From assembly GCA_963575745.1 (NCBI GenBank), contig CAUYUJ010017960.1:453204-517203 (forward strand): a stretch of DNA of 64,000 nt, given 5' to 3'. The position numbers and the translations under genes were made by a program. The notes under the pieces are model-generated. The model did no database searches. It was not told the DNA's origin and was given only the letters and a program-made list of their open reading frames with translations. Positions 1 to 10,525 of this stretch are shown piece by piece; the first letter of the stretch is position 1, and each line of letters begins with the position of its first letter. This DNA is from Prorocentrum cordatum (Eukaryota > Sar > Dinophyceae > Prorocentrales > Prorocentraceae).

Positions 1-740
1 ACGCCCCCACAGCCTCGTGGATGGTCTGAGTGGTCATGGCCCGAGCACCGTGCTGGAGGATTGGCCACCTCGCCAAGCGAATTGAATGGGAACAGCGGTG
101 TGAACAACGGCTGAGCTACGCTCACTACCGATGATCTCGCAGGCGCGCTCGACTCGAGCCCGCGGCTCGCAACAGTGCACCAACTTTGCATGCAGGAACC
201 ATTCGTGCACTAAAAACCACGAGTAATGCACTGCATACAACAACCAAATCTGCGACGAAGATCACTCGCATCTGCAACGACATGACACCCTACGGCACCC
301 AAATTTCCCTCGTCCCACATGTGTGATGATGTGACATGATGTAGGATATGGAATGGTAACTATGATGAGGATGTCAATGATACGATGTGATACGATATCA
401 CGGGTGACGCACCACCTGATCGATGTGAGGCACGATGACATGTAAATTCTAGGTTGGCCGATGCGTTGTTGAATGACGTGTAGGATGTTAATAAGTGATG
501 ATCCTGTAGGATGCTGTTGCATGACACGCAAGGTGGCGTTGGCAGTCACGGTCGAGAGACAGGGCACATACCCAGGGCCGCGCCCCTTCTCTAAAGCAAA
601 GAGTGGGAAGGCCCAACACACACTCACTCAACACAAGCACTCTCAATGCGAGTGCGAATTGACCATCACCAAATACCCTATGTTCCAATACGTGTACTCG
701 TTGCCTGTTTTTGCAGCTTCCCAATGACGCACCACCCGTG

Positions 741-741
<1 letters not shown>
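1..741. other. Leading stretch without a supported gene
   Basis: I see no convincing gene. Short open frames exist on both strands but have no recognisable motif or consistent composition. Positions 109-122 carry GCTGAGCTACGCTCAC, close to the GAGCTAAGCTCAC motif of the leader modules further right, so a degraded leader may start here. Positions 300-430 are rich in GATG/ATGATA-type words and look like low-complexity spacer. Confidence 0.4.

Positions 742-790
<49 letters not shown>
742..790. repeat. (TC)n microsatellite
   Basis: An almost perfect CT dinucleotide tract just beyond the 3' end of the coiled-coil gene (minus strand). Arg-Glu and Ser-Leu style open frames across it are artefacts of the repeat. 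Confidence 0.95.
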
Positions 791-792
<2 letters not shown>

Positions 793-833
793 CCACCACG
801 AACTCCATCCTCTTGCCGATGACCATCCTGTGC

Positions 834-1595
834 TTATTGCGGCTCTCCCGACGATGAGGCTGCCGACATTGTTCCCCTGATGATTTCCATCCTCTTGTCT
901 ATCTCCATCTTGCGCTTCGCGTAGCCCACCGGAGGAGGGTAGGTGTCCTCGAGCTTCTCTGGCATCTCGGGCATCTGAGCCTGCGAGGTGTTTACGTTGT
1001 CGTAGCCGGGCCACACCTCATAATCTGTCCATCCGTAGGCATGCCACGTCTCTGGCTTGTTCTTGTCCCAAGCAGACTTACCTCCCTCTAGAGCCTGCCG
1101 CCCGTCGCGGAGCTCTCTGGAGGCTACGACAACGTCAAAGATCTCTTTATGTTGGTCCTTAGCGATCTCCTCGCGACGCGCAACCCTCAAGTTGAACTCG
1201 ATCTCCTTGATGTTGTCCGTCTCGTCGGCTTGCGGCTTTCTGTATTCTTTGACCGATGGCCAGATGAGAGGGAGCTCCGTCTGGTATTTCAACGTTCCGT
1301 GGGCCTCGATGAGCTTTCCTAGGCCTGCCGTGATTCCTTGGATCTGATCCTCGATAGTACGAATGTTCTCCGCTAGCATGTAGATCCCCTGCGTCGTCTT
1401 CGCTTTGGCCATGGCGCTGCGGGCCAAGCACGTCGTGAGCTGCAGCTTGGAGGCCTTCAGGCCGTCGATTTGAGATTCGAGTACCTTCGCCATTTCCATT
1501 GTCACCTTGCGGCTTCTCTGCAGGTTGGTCTCCTGCAACTCGATCACGTAGCTTACGTGCCCAATCACCTGATCCTCTGTGTCGCCCCGATACAT
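834..1595 (-). CDS. Coiled-coil protein of unknown function, probable retrogene
   Basis: An uninterrupted frame of about 253 codons from the first in-frame ATG (MYRGDTEDQVIGH) to a TAA at 834. An upstream GTG at 1631 keeps the same frame open. The product is hydrophilic and helical: heptad-like Leu/Ile/Lys/Glu spacing through about residues 10-170, then a Pro/Tyr/Trp-rich part (WHAYGWTDYEVWPGYDN) and a charged C-terminus. No signal peptide, membrane segment or catalytic motif is seen. It has no intron, and its upstream flank carries a leader with a spliced-leader-like sequence about 185 nt from the ATG. That arrangement suggests a reinserted trans-spliced mRNA (inference). Function is not recognised. 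Composition is more balanced than the surrounding repeats, which supports real coding. Confidence 0.6.
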   Translation of the reverse strand: MYRGDTEDQVIGHVSYVIELQETNLQRSRKVTMEMAKVLESQIDGLKASKLQLTTCLARSAMAKAKTTQGIYMLAENIRTIEDQIQGITAGLGKLIEAHGTLKYQTELPLIWPSVKEYRKPQADETDNIKEIEFNLRVARREEIAKDQHKEIFDVVVASRELRDGRQALEGGKSAWDKNKPETWHAYGWTDYEVWPGYDNVNTSQAQMPEMPEKLEDTYPPPVGYAKRKMEIDKRMEIIRGTMSAASSSGEPQ

Positions 1596-1662
1596 CGGAG
1601 CTTCCTGTGGTACTTCTGGGAGTGCAGACACCCCCAGCTTGACGCGTCCGAACGTCCGTGCG

Positions 1663-1800
1663 GAGCTAAGCTCACAGCGAGAATGATGGGCAAGTAGAAA
1701 TCACGGACACTGGGAAAACGCTCGAAAACACCACCAATTGCTGCTGCCTGAGCCAAGCTCACAGGCACACGTCAACACTGTGAGCCACAATGGCAACAGC
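1663..1800 (-). promoter_or_regulatory. 5' leader module A with SL-like sequence
   Basis: On the minus strand the order is an SL-like stretch (1779-1800, CTGTTGCCATTGTGGCTCAC), then TGTGAGCTTGGCTC (1750-1762), then CGCTGTGAGCTTAGCTC (1663-1675), then the ATG of the coiled-coil gene. The SL-like part matches the dinoflagellate SL (CCGTAGCCATTTTGGCTCAA) at most positions. The same layout recurs at 11.4-11.54, 18.41-18.46 and 21.29-21.34 kb, each time before a minus-strand gene start. It is either a relic SL left by retroposition or a shared trans-splice acceptor region. Confidence 0.55.
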
Positions 1801-1819
1801 GACGACAACGCTGCAGGAA

Positions 1820-2140
1820 ATGAGCACTTGTCCTATCATGAACGCCTGTGTGACATCGTAGATCTTGCCAGAAGACTGCGGAGCCTCGCGAGGGCCATCT
1901 TGGGGCAATATTGGAGCCTCTTGGTGCCTCCTCGGCGGTGATTTGAACAACTTTAGAGGAAATCGATCAAAACAAAGGATAACTTCAATTCTTACGTTTC
2001 TCGTATCCCCACCAACACATCTGACAACAGCAACTCTTGCAAAACATGCCGACAGTCGATTTTTGCAAACGTGTCTCCGCTTCGCCCCGCAAATCTCCCT
2101 TGTTATGCCTTCCTCCCGTTTTCTTGTACATCCTCTTTGC
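1820..2140. other. Intergenic spacer
   Basis: No gene recognised. The stretch contains scattered GGAGCCTCTTGG words that belong to the degenerate CCTCTTGGG repeat family. It also has AGAGGAAATCGATCAAAACA, which recurs in altered form near 2,950-2,990 (GGAGGAAATCTATCAAACAA), so a short element is duplicated on the two sides of the minisatellite. Confidence 0.4.
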
Positions 2141-2520
2141 TGGTGTGAGTCGTTCGGGCTCTTCTTCCTGGTGTGAGTCGTTTGGGCTCTTTGTGGGGTC
2201 AGTCGTTCGGGCTCTTCGTCCTGGTGTGAGTCGTTCGGGCTTCTCGTGGTGTACGTTGTTCGGGCCCATCGTGCGGGTGTGAGTCGTTCGGGCCCCTCCT
2301 CCTGGTGTGACTCGTTCGGGCTCCTCGTGGTGTGAATCGTTCGGGGCCTTCGTCGTAGTGTGAGTCGTTCGGGGTCTTCGTGATGTGAGTCGTTCGGGCG
2401 CCTCGTCCTGGTGTGAGTCGTTCGGGCCCCTCCTGATGATGCGAGTCGTTCGGACTCTTCGTGGTGTGAGTCGTTCGGGCCCCACGTCCTCACGTCCTGG
2501 TGCGAGTCGTTCGGGCTCCT
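2141..2520 (-). repeat. CCCGAACGACTCAC minisatellite, inverted copy
   Basis: Tandem units of about 25-28 bp sharing GTGTGAGTCGTTCGGGC on the plus strand, that is GCCCGAACGACTCACAC on the minus strand. Tails alternate between CTCCTCGTGG, CTCGTCCTG and related forms. The same repeat occurs in the opposite orientation at 12.02-12.83 and 18.50-19.34 kb. All frames stay open across it, giving long spurious Arg/Thr/Ser/Glu-rich ORFs. Confidence 0.9.
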
Positions 2521-2765
2521 CGCTGGGCCTCTTGGGAGACTCCAGGAGCCTCCTGGGGCCTTCCGGGAGCCTCATCGGAGCCTCTTGGGAGCCTCTCGGG
2601 GCCTCTTGGAGCCTCTTGACGATCCTCTTGGGGCCCTCTTGAGAGCCTCTTGGGCGCTTCTTGGAGCCTCATGGGGACCTCTGGGGATCTCTTGGAAACT
2701 CTTGGGGGCCTCCTGGGGGCCTCTTGGGGCCATTTTGGCGCCTCTTGCGATCACTTCGGAAGCGC
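2510..2765. repeat. Degenerate CCTCTTGGG repeat block
   Basis: Closely spaced 15-16-bp variants of GGGAGCCTCTTGGGGCC. Comparable blocks lie at 11,940-12,010 (complement), 35,205-35,520, 40,925-41,110 and 43,660-43,800. In two places the block lies next to the CCCGAACGACTCAC minisatellite, suggesting that both travel as one composite. Confidence 0.75.
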
Positions 2766-3480
2766 CGAGGAGCGCTGCCCCCTGACAAAGACGAAATGAT
2801 TTCAAAATCCTCCCCCCGTCGAGGCCAGAATCCTCGTGAGGGTCGTCGTTTTCTTGGCTATCCCAGGAATTGATATTGACCCCCCTGACGACCCGCCGGA
2901 CTCCCTGTCCACTCCCAGGGGGAGGAGGTAGGGGGAGGTGTCTCCTCGGCTTTTCTTTGGGCTACTTTGGAGGAAATCTATCAAACAAAAAAAAGAAGAC
3001 CTCCAATTAGTGCCGTCCCCTGGGGCCAGTGATCCTGATTAATCCTGACGAGCCACGACTGGGTACTTGAGAACTCTCACGAGTAGACGATGAAAGGTTC
3101 ATTAGATGAAAATGTCTACTCAGGCAGTCCGTGGCCAGACGGCATCGACACATGAGATCGCGTTGCCCAACCGTCCAGCTACAACGGATCCAAGACACTG
3201 TAAGATTGGGCCCACGGCCAACAACGTGCAGCCTCGCAGAAGATTAGCGTGAACATGAAATGAGAAGACCTCCGAGACTGGGTGAGGAGGAGGAGGGGAA
3301 CAAAACAATATGGGAAAGAGTGAGCGTAGGGAAAGATAAGAGGGCGACAAGGAGACGGAGGGGGGAGCACGAATGCGATACATGGCACGAATGTCGTGCT
3401 GAACTCGCTTTTCAACTTCGAAGGTGTGGGAACACAGAACCAGATAAAGATTGCTCATAGGCGGAAGCGATTCAATGTGG
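2766..3480. other. Spacer without a supported gene
   Basis: I see nothing convincing. Purine-rich stretches (3,280-3,365) open several short frames. No motif or SL-like sequence was found before the degraded leader at 3,485-3,530. Confidence 0.35.
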
Positions 3481-3484
3481 GCAA

Positions 3485-3530
3485 GTTAAACTCACAACCA
3501 CTGTTCAACACTGAGAGACAGAATGGCAAC
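3485..3530 (-). promoter_or_regulatory. Degraded leader module B
   Basis: The plus strand reads GTTAAACTCAC (3485-3495) then CTGAGAGACAGAATGGCAAC (3511-3530), the spacing and order of the better leaders. On the minus strand GTTGCCATTCTGTCTCTCAG is a weakened SL-like sequence. No convincing gene follows it on the minus strand, so it may be an orphan remnant. Confidence 0.4.
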
Positions 3531-4133
3531 GGCGACGATTGAGCTGCAGGGCGGATACACTTCAACCAATTCTGAGCGGCTTGATGACTTCGCGTCCCTT
3601 CTTGGAAGCCTCTCGGATCATCGCGTGGCTGCTGCGAACCTCTGGATTGCACCCGCGGTTTCCCCGGAGCCTCTGCCAAGCGAGAGCGACAAGATGTCTT
3701 CCCCTGGATGATCCCCAGCTGCTTCCCCTGGATTACCCCTCCCGCCATCTCATCCACATGCGAACCCATCTCGAAAAACGCCATCCGACAGCTGTTTGCA
3801 GCTCATAGACCCCCACACCTCTTTCCCTCCCCCTCATTCATGACTGTCCATGCCCACCCTCCTCCCTCAGGCGCGGGCGCGCACTGCGCCCATGACATGA
3901 ATGTTGCCCGCTGGGCGCTCCACCCGCATCTCGCGCGCCTGTCAACGAAGGGAAAAGTGAATGAAGAAAAGGAAGCGCGATGATTGCGACTACTGCGAGT
4001 AGCTATGCTCCACCTGCGCATTGGATGCAAGCGCGCGCTATGCCATCGAACCGATGGTCTGCGCATTGCGCACCATACTGCGGACATGCCGCTGCAATGA
4101 CAAACGTGGACATCGCCGACGAAATGAAACACT

Positions 4134-4690
4134 TTACTGCACCAGCTGAAGTGCGCCACGCATGCCTCGGTACTGACAGCTGTTCGCAGATGCACAGTCC
4201 GCAGAGTGCCACGCACAGAGCTGCGATTCGAGGTCGAGCATCTCGAACGGGGGCAGCCGCGGCGGCCCGGCCCAATCTGCACGGATGCTCTGGGAAAGCA
4301 GCGCCAGCGCTGTGTCAGCCCCAGCCAAAGTCACGCTGCGACCCACGAGCAGGCGAAGTGCCGCCAAGCCCGTAGAACCAGCGAAGCCGCGAGTCGCAAC
4401 TGTCGTCCACTGCGCCAGCCCCAGCTGCGACAACAACACCGGCATGAATTTAGCGGCGTATCCCCCGATTGGCAGACCAGACCCGCACAAGGCATCCATG
4501 GCGCTCGACGCGTTGCCTTCTTGAAGTAGAGCGTGCGCCCCTGGAGCTCGGCGTGCAACACCAAGCGCTAAGGATGCAAGCCGTCGAGCTTTGCGCCGAG
4601 CATGCGCCTGGGTGCCTGTGAGAAGCGAACGCCCGCGACAGACACGAATGCTGGGGTTCGCTACCTGCACATCATCGAGGGCGCGCCGCT
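4134..4690 (-). CDS. Coding-like stretch, unknown product
   Basis: A minus-strand frame open from the C-homopolymer block at about 4.69 kb down to a stop at 4134. The part with natural-looking composition begins near QRRALDDVQVANPSIRVC and contains MDALCGSGLPIGGYAAKF and an Ala/Leu-rich hydrophobic stretch. No family is recognised, and no start or leader is evident because the upstream end runs into homopolymer. It could be a terminal exon or decayed gene. The opposite strand is also partly open because of high GC, so confidence is low. Confidence 0.3.
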
Positions 4691-4691
4691 G

Positions 4692-4980
4692 GACCACCCA
4701 AGGGGGGGGGGGGGGTTCGTACCCCCCCCCCCCTTGCCCGAGGCGTCGTGCGGCGACCCCCCCACCCCTCCCCTCCTTGCCCGAGCCCGTTCGTCGGCGA
4801 ACCCCCCCCCCCCCTCCCCTTCGCCCGAGCCGTCGTCCGCGAACCCCCCCCCGCCCCCCCTTTCCCGACCGTCGTCGGGGCTGCCCCCCCCCCTCCCCCT
4901 CTCCTCCCCCCCCCTTTCCCCGGCTCGCGCCCCGGCTCCGGAACCCCATCCCTACCACCCCCGCCCCGACCCCCCCGAAG
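4692..4980. repeat. C/G homopolymer block beside telomeric array
   Basis: Repeated runs of C separated by GCCCGAGCC-, GTCGTC- and CGGCTCGCGCC-like words, with one GGGGGGGGGG run at its left edge. It leads directly into the first telomere-type array. Proline-rich frames across it are not credible genes. Homopolymer runs make base counts here unreliable. Confidence 0.8.
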
Positions 4981-5601
4981 CCCTAACCTCTAACCCAAAC
5001 CCTGAACCCTAATCCATAATCCCTAACCCGAAGCCTAAACCCTAACCGTAGACCTAACCCTGACCCCAAACCCTAACACTAAGCCTAGCCCTAACCTAAG
5101 CTCTAAACCTGAACCCTTAACCCTAACCCTCAACCCTATCCCTACACCCTAACCCCAACCCTACCCCTCACCCTAAACCCTAGACCCTAACCCTAACCCT
5201 AAACCCTAACCTCAACCCCAACCCTGACCCTAAACCCTAAACCCTAGCTCTAAACTCTAACCCCTAACCCTAAACCCTAACCCTAACCCCAAACCCTAAC
5301 CCCCAAAACCCTACACCCTAAACCCTGACCCTAAACCCTAACCCAAACCCTAACCCCTACACCCTAATCCTTAACCCTAACCCTAACCCTAAACTCTAGC
5401 CCTAACCCTAAACCTTAACCGTAACCCTAAACCCTATGACCTAACCCTGAACCTTAACCCTAACCCTAGACCCTGAACCCTAAACCCGAACCCGAACCCT
5501 AACCCTGACTAAAACCTTAAACCTAAACCCTACCCGAACCTACCCTAAAAACCTCACACCCTAACCTAACCCTAAACCTTAACCCTCAACACTAACCATA
5601 C

Positions 5602-5632
<31 letters not shown>

Positions 5633-6258
5633 ACCCTAAACCCTAACCCTAAACCCTAACCCTAACTCTAAACCCTAACCCTTAACCCTAACCGTAACCC
5701 TAAACCCTAGCCCTAGCCCTAACCCTAACCCTAAACGCTAACCCTAACCCTAAACCCTAAGAACTAACCCTAACCCTAACACTAACCCTAATCCCTAAAC
5801 CCTAACCCTAAACCCTAAACCCTAACCCTAACCCTAACCCTATAAACCTTAACCGCTAACCCTAGACCCTAACCTAATCCTGACACTTAACCCTGGACCC
5901 CGCAATAAAACCACCCACGCCCTAAACCCTAAACCCTAACCCTAAACCCTAACCCTAACCCCAACCCTAAACCTTAACCCTAACCCTAGCCCTAAACCCT
6001 AACCCTAACCCTAATCTTAACCCTACCCCTAAACCGTAAAGCCCAATCCTCACCCTAAACCCGAACCCTAAACCCTAACCCGAACCCTAAACCCTGACCC
6101 CTCAACCCTAACCCTAAACCCTAATGCCTAACCCTAACCCTAAGCCCTAAGCCCTAACCCTAACCACCCTAAACTCTAGCCCTAACCCTAACCCTAACCC
6201 TAAACCTTAACCCTAACCCTAAGCCCTATGACCTAACCCTAAACCTTAATCTCTAATC
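4980..6258. repeat. Degenerate telomere-type array 1 (CCCTAAA/CCCTAA)
   Basis: About 1.3 kb of CCCTAAA and CCCTAA words in the C-strand orientation, with frequent single-base changes and short indels. TTTAGGG is the usual dinoflagellate telomere unit. The degeneration suggests an interstitial or subtelomeric block rather than a terminal telomere. It contains no genes. Confidence 0.95.
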
Positions 6259-6441
6259 CTTATCAGTATTAAACCGTAAAACCTTCCAAACCGGCCGCTA
6301 TGCAAGCCGCTTTCATCCCTTGCAAAAAATACTACTTCCTGATCATGCGATCAGAAAACATTAGTTTTACAATACATTCTGCCCGGCCCCGGTCGCGACC
6401 CCGGCTCATCCCTTGCAAAAAAATACTATATCCTGATCATG
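6259..6441. repeat. Subtelomeric module 1, left part
   Basis: After the telomeric block come AAACCGGCCGCTATGCAAG and units of CCCTTGCAAAAAATACT followed by CCTGATCATGCGATCAG. The latter is a 6-bp stem (CTGATC/GATCAG) with a 4-base loop. It is colinear with 9,127-9,305. The second hairpin is interrupted at 6,441 by the TIR element; its other half resumes at 7,706. Confidence 0.8.
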
Positions 6442-7705
6442 GAGAGAGCGTGATCCACCGCCGCTTTACTGTGGAAAATTGCCAACCTTTTCCTCCGGAA
6501 CCCGGGGGTCTCCCCCCCCCCCTCCGAAAATCCTCCCCCTCCCCTGCCGAACCCCTCCCCCCCCCCCCCCCCCCCTGCTCCCCCGGCAAAACCCCCCCCT
6601 CCCCCCCCCCTCCCTCCCCTAACCCCCCCCCCACCCCCTCCCGCTCGAAAACCGGGGGGGGGTCACTACCGGTTCGAACCACCCCTTCCCCCCCCCCCCC
6701 CCCCCCCCCCCTGCGGATCACGGAAAAAACCGGGGGGGTTCAACTACCGTTCGAAACCCCCCCCCCCCCCCACCCCCCCCCCCCCCCCCCCCCCCCCCCC
6801 CTACTCACCGCCAGCAAACGACTCCCGGTCCCCACCACCGTCCGCATCACATCCCCTACTGGTGTTCCCAGCACCACTGTCCTCACCACCGCTGTCCCCA
6901 CTGGTTCCACCACCGCCCCTACTGTCCCCACCAGTGGCCCCACCACTGTCGCACTGTCCCCGCTGTCCCCAGAACTGTTCCCACCACGGTTCCACTCTCC
7001 CCACTGTCTCCACGGCCCCAACCACTGCCCGACGATCCCCACTGTCCCCACTGTCCCACTGACTCCTCCGCTGTCCCACTGAGCTGTCCCACTGTTCCCA
7101 CCACTGTCCCCACTGTCCCCACCACTGTCCCCACTGTACCTCTGTCCCATTGTCCCACCGCCGTCCTCGCCACCGCCTTCACCACTGTCCCCACCACCAT
7201 TGTACCCTCACTGTCCCACTGTTTCCACCTCATTCCCATTGTCCCCACACCACTGTCCCCACCACCACCGTCACCACCACTGTCCACTGTCCCCCCCTGT
7301 TCCCACCATTGTCCCCACCACTGTCCCCACCACTACCGTCCCCACCACTGTCCCACTGTCCCACTGTCCCCACCATTGTCCCCACCAGTGTCCCCACCAC
7401 TACCCTCCCCACCGCTGTCCCACTGTCCCCCCACTGTCCCCACCACTGTCCCGCTGTCCCCTCACCACTGTCCCCACCAACACCGTCCCCACCACTGTCC
7501 GCACCCCCACTCGGTTTTCGAGGGGGGGGTGGGGGGTTCGAACCGGTAGTGACCCCCCCCCCTTTTCATGATGAGCTTGGGGGGGGAGGGAGGGGTTCGA
7601 ACCGGTAGTGACCCCCCCCGGTTTTCCGGAGGGGGGGGGGGAGGGGTTCGAACCGGTAGTGACCCCCCCCGGTTTTCCGCCAGCAGCGGTAGAACACGCT
7701 CTTTC
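6442..7705. mobile_element. TIR element with simple-repeat core and target duplication
   Basis: Left end GAGAGAGCGTGATCCACCGC (from 6442) and the reverse complement of the right end, GAAAGAGCGTGTTCTACCGC (from 7705), form TIRs that match at about 17 of the first 20 bases. The 8-bp TGATCATG flanks both ends (6434-6441 and 7706-7713), as a target-site duplication should. The uninterrupted site TGATCATGCGATCAG is present at about 9,301 in the related module. The interior has long C runs, the motif ACCGGTTCGAACC in opposite orientations near each end, and a CCACTGTCCCCA-type array (6,840-7,505). No transposase frame is present, so it is non-autonomous. An 8-bp duplication fits hAT-like or similar cut-and-paste transposons, but the superfamily is not proven. 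Confidence 0.75.
6840..7505. repeat. CCACTGTCCC minisatellite core of the TIR element
   Basis: Many irregular copies of CCCCACCACTGTCCCCACTG-type words with a roughly 12-bp beat. The Pro/Thr/Val/Ser frames on the plus strand and the Gly/Thr/Val frames on the minus strand are artefacts of this repeat. Confidence 0.85.
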
Positions 7706-8705
7706 TGATCATGCGATCAGAAAACTTTTTTTAACAATACAAAGTGCCCGGCCCCGGTTCGCGACCCCGCATGTAGCCCGGGATTGTATATTGTAAAAAA
7801 TACGATAACCTTAACATCCTGCTCTTGCAAGATGTGTCCATGGTCATATCCCATTGCAAAAAATACGACAAAGTGCGCACGCGCGCGGCGGCCCCGTATG
7901 CGTACCGGAGTTTCATATTGTAAAAATAGTATAAACTGAAGATTCTGCTCTTGCAAGATGTGCGCATGGTAATATTACATTGCAAAAAATACGACAAAGT
8001 GCACAAGCGCGCGGCGGCCGCGCGATCATGGCCAACTCCTTTGGAAATTTCAATGTTTTTCAGCACTGGTGCTATGCGACAGCCACGCTAGAGGCTGCGG
8101 TTATCCAGATGTTGTGGAACTCGCCTTTGTGCTAATCTATGTTATGCTGGCATAGCATACGAGAGGCGTTGCATAGCAAAGCACGTTGAGGTCGGGCGAA
8201 CCCTAGAGTCCGCCCGACCCGAACCGACCCGCTTGTTAGGGTTCACGCGTGTCAAGTGCACACGCACCATACTTTAATGTCCCGCCCGCCCGACCCGACC
8301 CGCCCGTTAGGGTCCGCCCGACCCGACCCGACCCGCCCGTTAGGGTCCGCCCACCCGACCCGACCCGACCCGCCCGTCAGGGTTCACGCGTGTCAAGTGC
8401 ACACGCACCATACTTTAATGTCCCGCCCGCCCGACCCGACCCGCCCGCTAGGGTCCGCCTGACCCGACCCGGCCCGCCCGTTAGGGCCTGCCCGCCCGAC
8501 CGTTAGGGCCCCGCCCGCCCGACCCGCCCGTTAGGGCCCCGCCCGCCCGACCCGCCCGTTAGGGTCCCGCCCGCCCGACCCGCCCGTTAGGGTATAACAT
8601 GAGAAGAGAGATGATCTTTATGTGGGGGTGGAGATGCGGGGGGGATTGATAGCCGCCGCAGGTGGGTGCCAATGCAGGTAGGTATTCTTGGCCTTGCCCT
8701 GTTAG
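7706..8705. repeat. Subtelomeric module 1, right part
   Basis: Matches 9,301-10,276 almost base for base over about 1 kb. It contains the CTGATC-ATGC-GATCAG hairpin, GCAAAAAATACGA words, a perfect TCTTGCAAGA palindrome twice, the segment CTATGTTATGCTGGCATAGC, and a GC-rich minisatellite of CCCGCCCGACCCG/GTTAGGG units (8,205-8,595). It ends in the conserved flank GATGATCTTTATGTGGGGGT before the next telomeric block. No gene is seen. Confidence 0.85.
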
Positions 8706-8839
8706 ACCCTAACCCTAAACCCTGAACCCTAAACCTTAACCCTAAACCCGAACCCGAACCCTAACCCTAAACCCTCACCCTAACCCTAACCCTAAACCTT
8801 AACCCTCAACACAAACCATACCCCTAACCCTAAACCCTA

Positions 8840-8872
<33 letters not shown>

Positions 8873-9126
8873 CCCTAATCCCTAACCCTTAACCCTTAAC
8901 CCTAACCGTAACCCTAAACCCTAGCCCTAAACGCTAACCCTAACCCTAAACCCTAAGAGCTAACCCTAACCCTAACCCTAACCCTAATCCCTAAACCCTA
9001 ACCCTAAACCCTAAACCCTAAACCCTAACCCTAACCCTAAACCCTAACCCGAACCCTAATCCTACACCTTAACCCTGACCCTAACCCTAAACCCTAACCC
9101 AACCGTAAAACCTAAATCTGTAATCC
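8706..9126. repeat. Degenerate telomere-type array 2
   Basis: CCCTAAA/CCCTAA words in the same orientation as array 1, also degenerate. Part of its sequence (for example ACCCTAAGAGCTAACCCTAA) closely resembles stretches of array 1, so array and module were duplicated together. Confidence 0.95.
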
Positions 9127-10276
9127 TTATAATTATTAAACCCGAATCCCTTCCAAACCGGCCGCTATGCAAGCCGCCCCCCATCCCTTGCAAAAAATAC
9201 GATTTCCTGATCATGCGATCAGAAAACCTTGTTTTTTACAATACATTCTGCCCGGCTCCGGTCGCGACCCCGGCTCATCCCTTGCAAAAAATACTATATC
9301 CTGATCATGCGATCAGAAAACCTTATTTTTTAGAATACAACGTGCCCGGCCCCGGTTCGCGACCCCGCATGTAACCCGGGATTTTATATTGTAAAAAAAC
9401 GATAACCTTAACATCCTGCTCTTGCAAGATGTGTCCATGGTCATATCCCATTGCAAAAAATACGACAAAGTGCACACGCGCGCGGCGGCCCCGTATGCGC
9501 ACCGGAGTTTTATATGGTTAAAAATACTAAAAACTGAAGATTCTGCTCTTGCAAGATGTGTGCATGGTAATATTACATTGCAAAAAATACGACAAAGTGC
9601 GCAAGCGCGCGGCGGCCGCGCGATCATGGCCAACTCCTTTGGAAATTTCAATGTTTTTCAGCATTGGTGCTATGCGACAGCCGCGCTAGAGGCTGCGGTT
9701 ATCCAGATGTTGTGGAACTCGCCTTTGTGCTAATCTATGTTATGCTGGCATAGCATACGAGAGGCGTTGCATAGCAAAGCACGTTGAGGTCGGGCGAACC
9801 CTAGAGTCCGCCCGACCCGAACCGACCCGCTTATGAGGGTTCACGCGTGTCAAGTGTACATGCACCATACTTCAATGTCCCGCCCGCCCGACCCGACCCG
9901 CCCGCTAGGGCCCGCCCGACCCGGCCCGACCCGCCCGTTAGGGTCCGCCCACCCGACCCGACCCGACCCGCCCGTCAGGGTTCACGCGCGCCAAGTGCAC
10001 CCCGCCCGCTAGGGTCCGCCCGGCCCGACCCGACCCGCCCGTTAGGGTCCGCCCGCCCGACCCGACCCGCCCGTTAGGGCCCCGCCCGCCCGACCCGCCC
10101 GTTAGGGCCCCGCCCGCCCGACCCGCCCGTTAGAGCCCCGCCCGCCCGACCCGCCCGTTAGGGTATAACATGAGAGGAGAGATGATCTTTATGTGGGGGT
10201 GGAGATGCGGGGGGGATTGATAGCCACCGCAGGTGGGTGCCAATGCAGGTAGGTATTCTTGGCCTTGCCCTGTTAG
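9127..10276. repeat. Subtelomeric module 2 (carries the empty TIR site)
   Basis: Begins CCAAACCGGCCGCTATGCAA, like module 1, and continues without the TIR insertion: at about 9,300 CCTGATCATGCGATCAG is intact. It has the same palindromes, GCAAAAAATACGACAAAGTG words and CCCGCCCGACCCG minisatellite (9,815-10,160) as module 1, with scattered substitutions. It is flanked by telomeric repeats on both sides. Confidence 0.85.
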
Positions 10277-10525
10277 ACCCCTAAACCCTAAACCCTAAAC
10301 CCTAACCAACCCTAACCTTAAACCTAAACCCCTAACACTAACCCTAACCCTAACCTACTATCAACCTAACCCTAAACCATAAGCCCCAAACCCTCCTCCC
10401 CTAACCCCGAACCCTAAACCCTAACCCGAACCCTAAACCCTGACCCCTCAACCCTAACCCTAAACCCTAATGCCTAACCCTAACCCTAAGCCCTAACCCC
10501 TAACCTTAACCCTAAACCCTAAACC
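10277..10525. repeat. Degenerate telomere-type array 3
   Basis: Short third block of CCCTAAA-like repeats in the same orientation, repeating phrases of array 1 (for example CCCTAATGCCTAACCCTAAC). It marks the right edge of the telomere-rich region. Confidence 0.9.

Noticed and set aside
2725-2745. SL-like GGCCATTTTGGCGCC
   Set aside because: It is one variant within the CCTCTTGGG repeat block and not before a gene; the similarity to the SL is limited to CCATTTTGG.
7530-7680. tRNA T-arm (GGTTCGAACC) repeated three times
   Set aside because: It sits in G/C runs and is repeated with the TIR element interior; no acceptor stem, D-arm or anticodon arm can be drawn.
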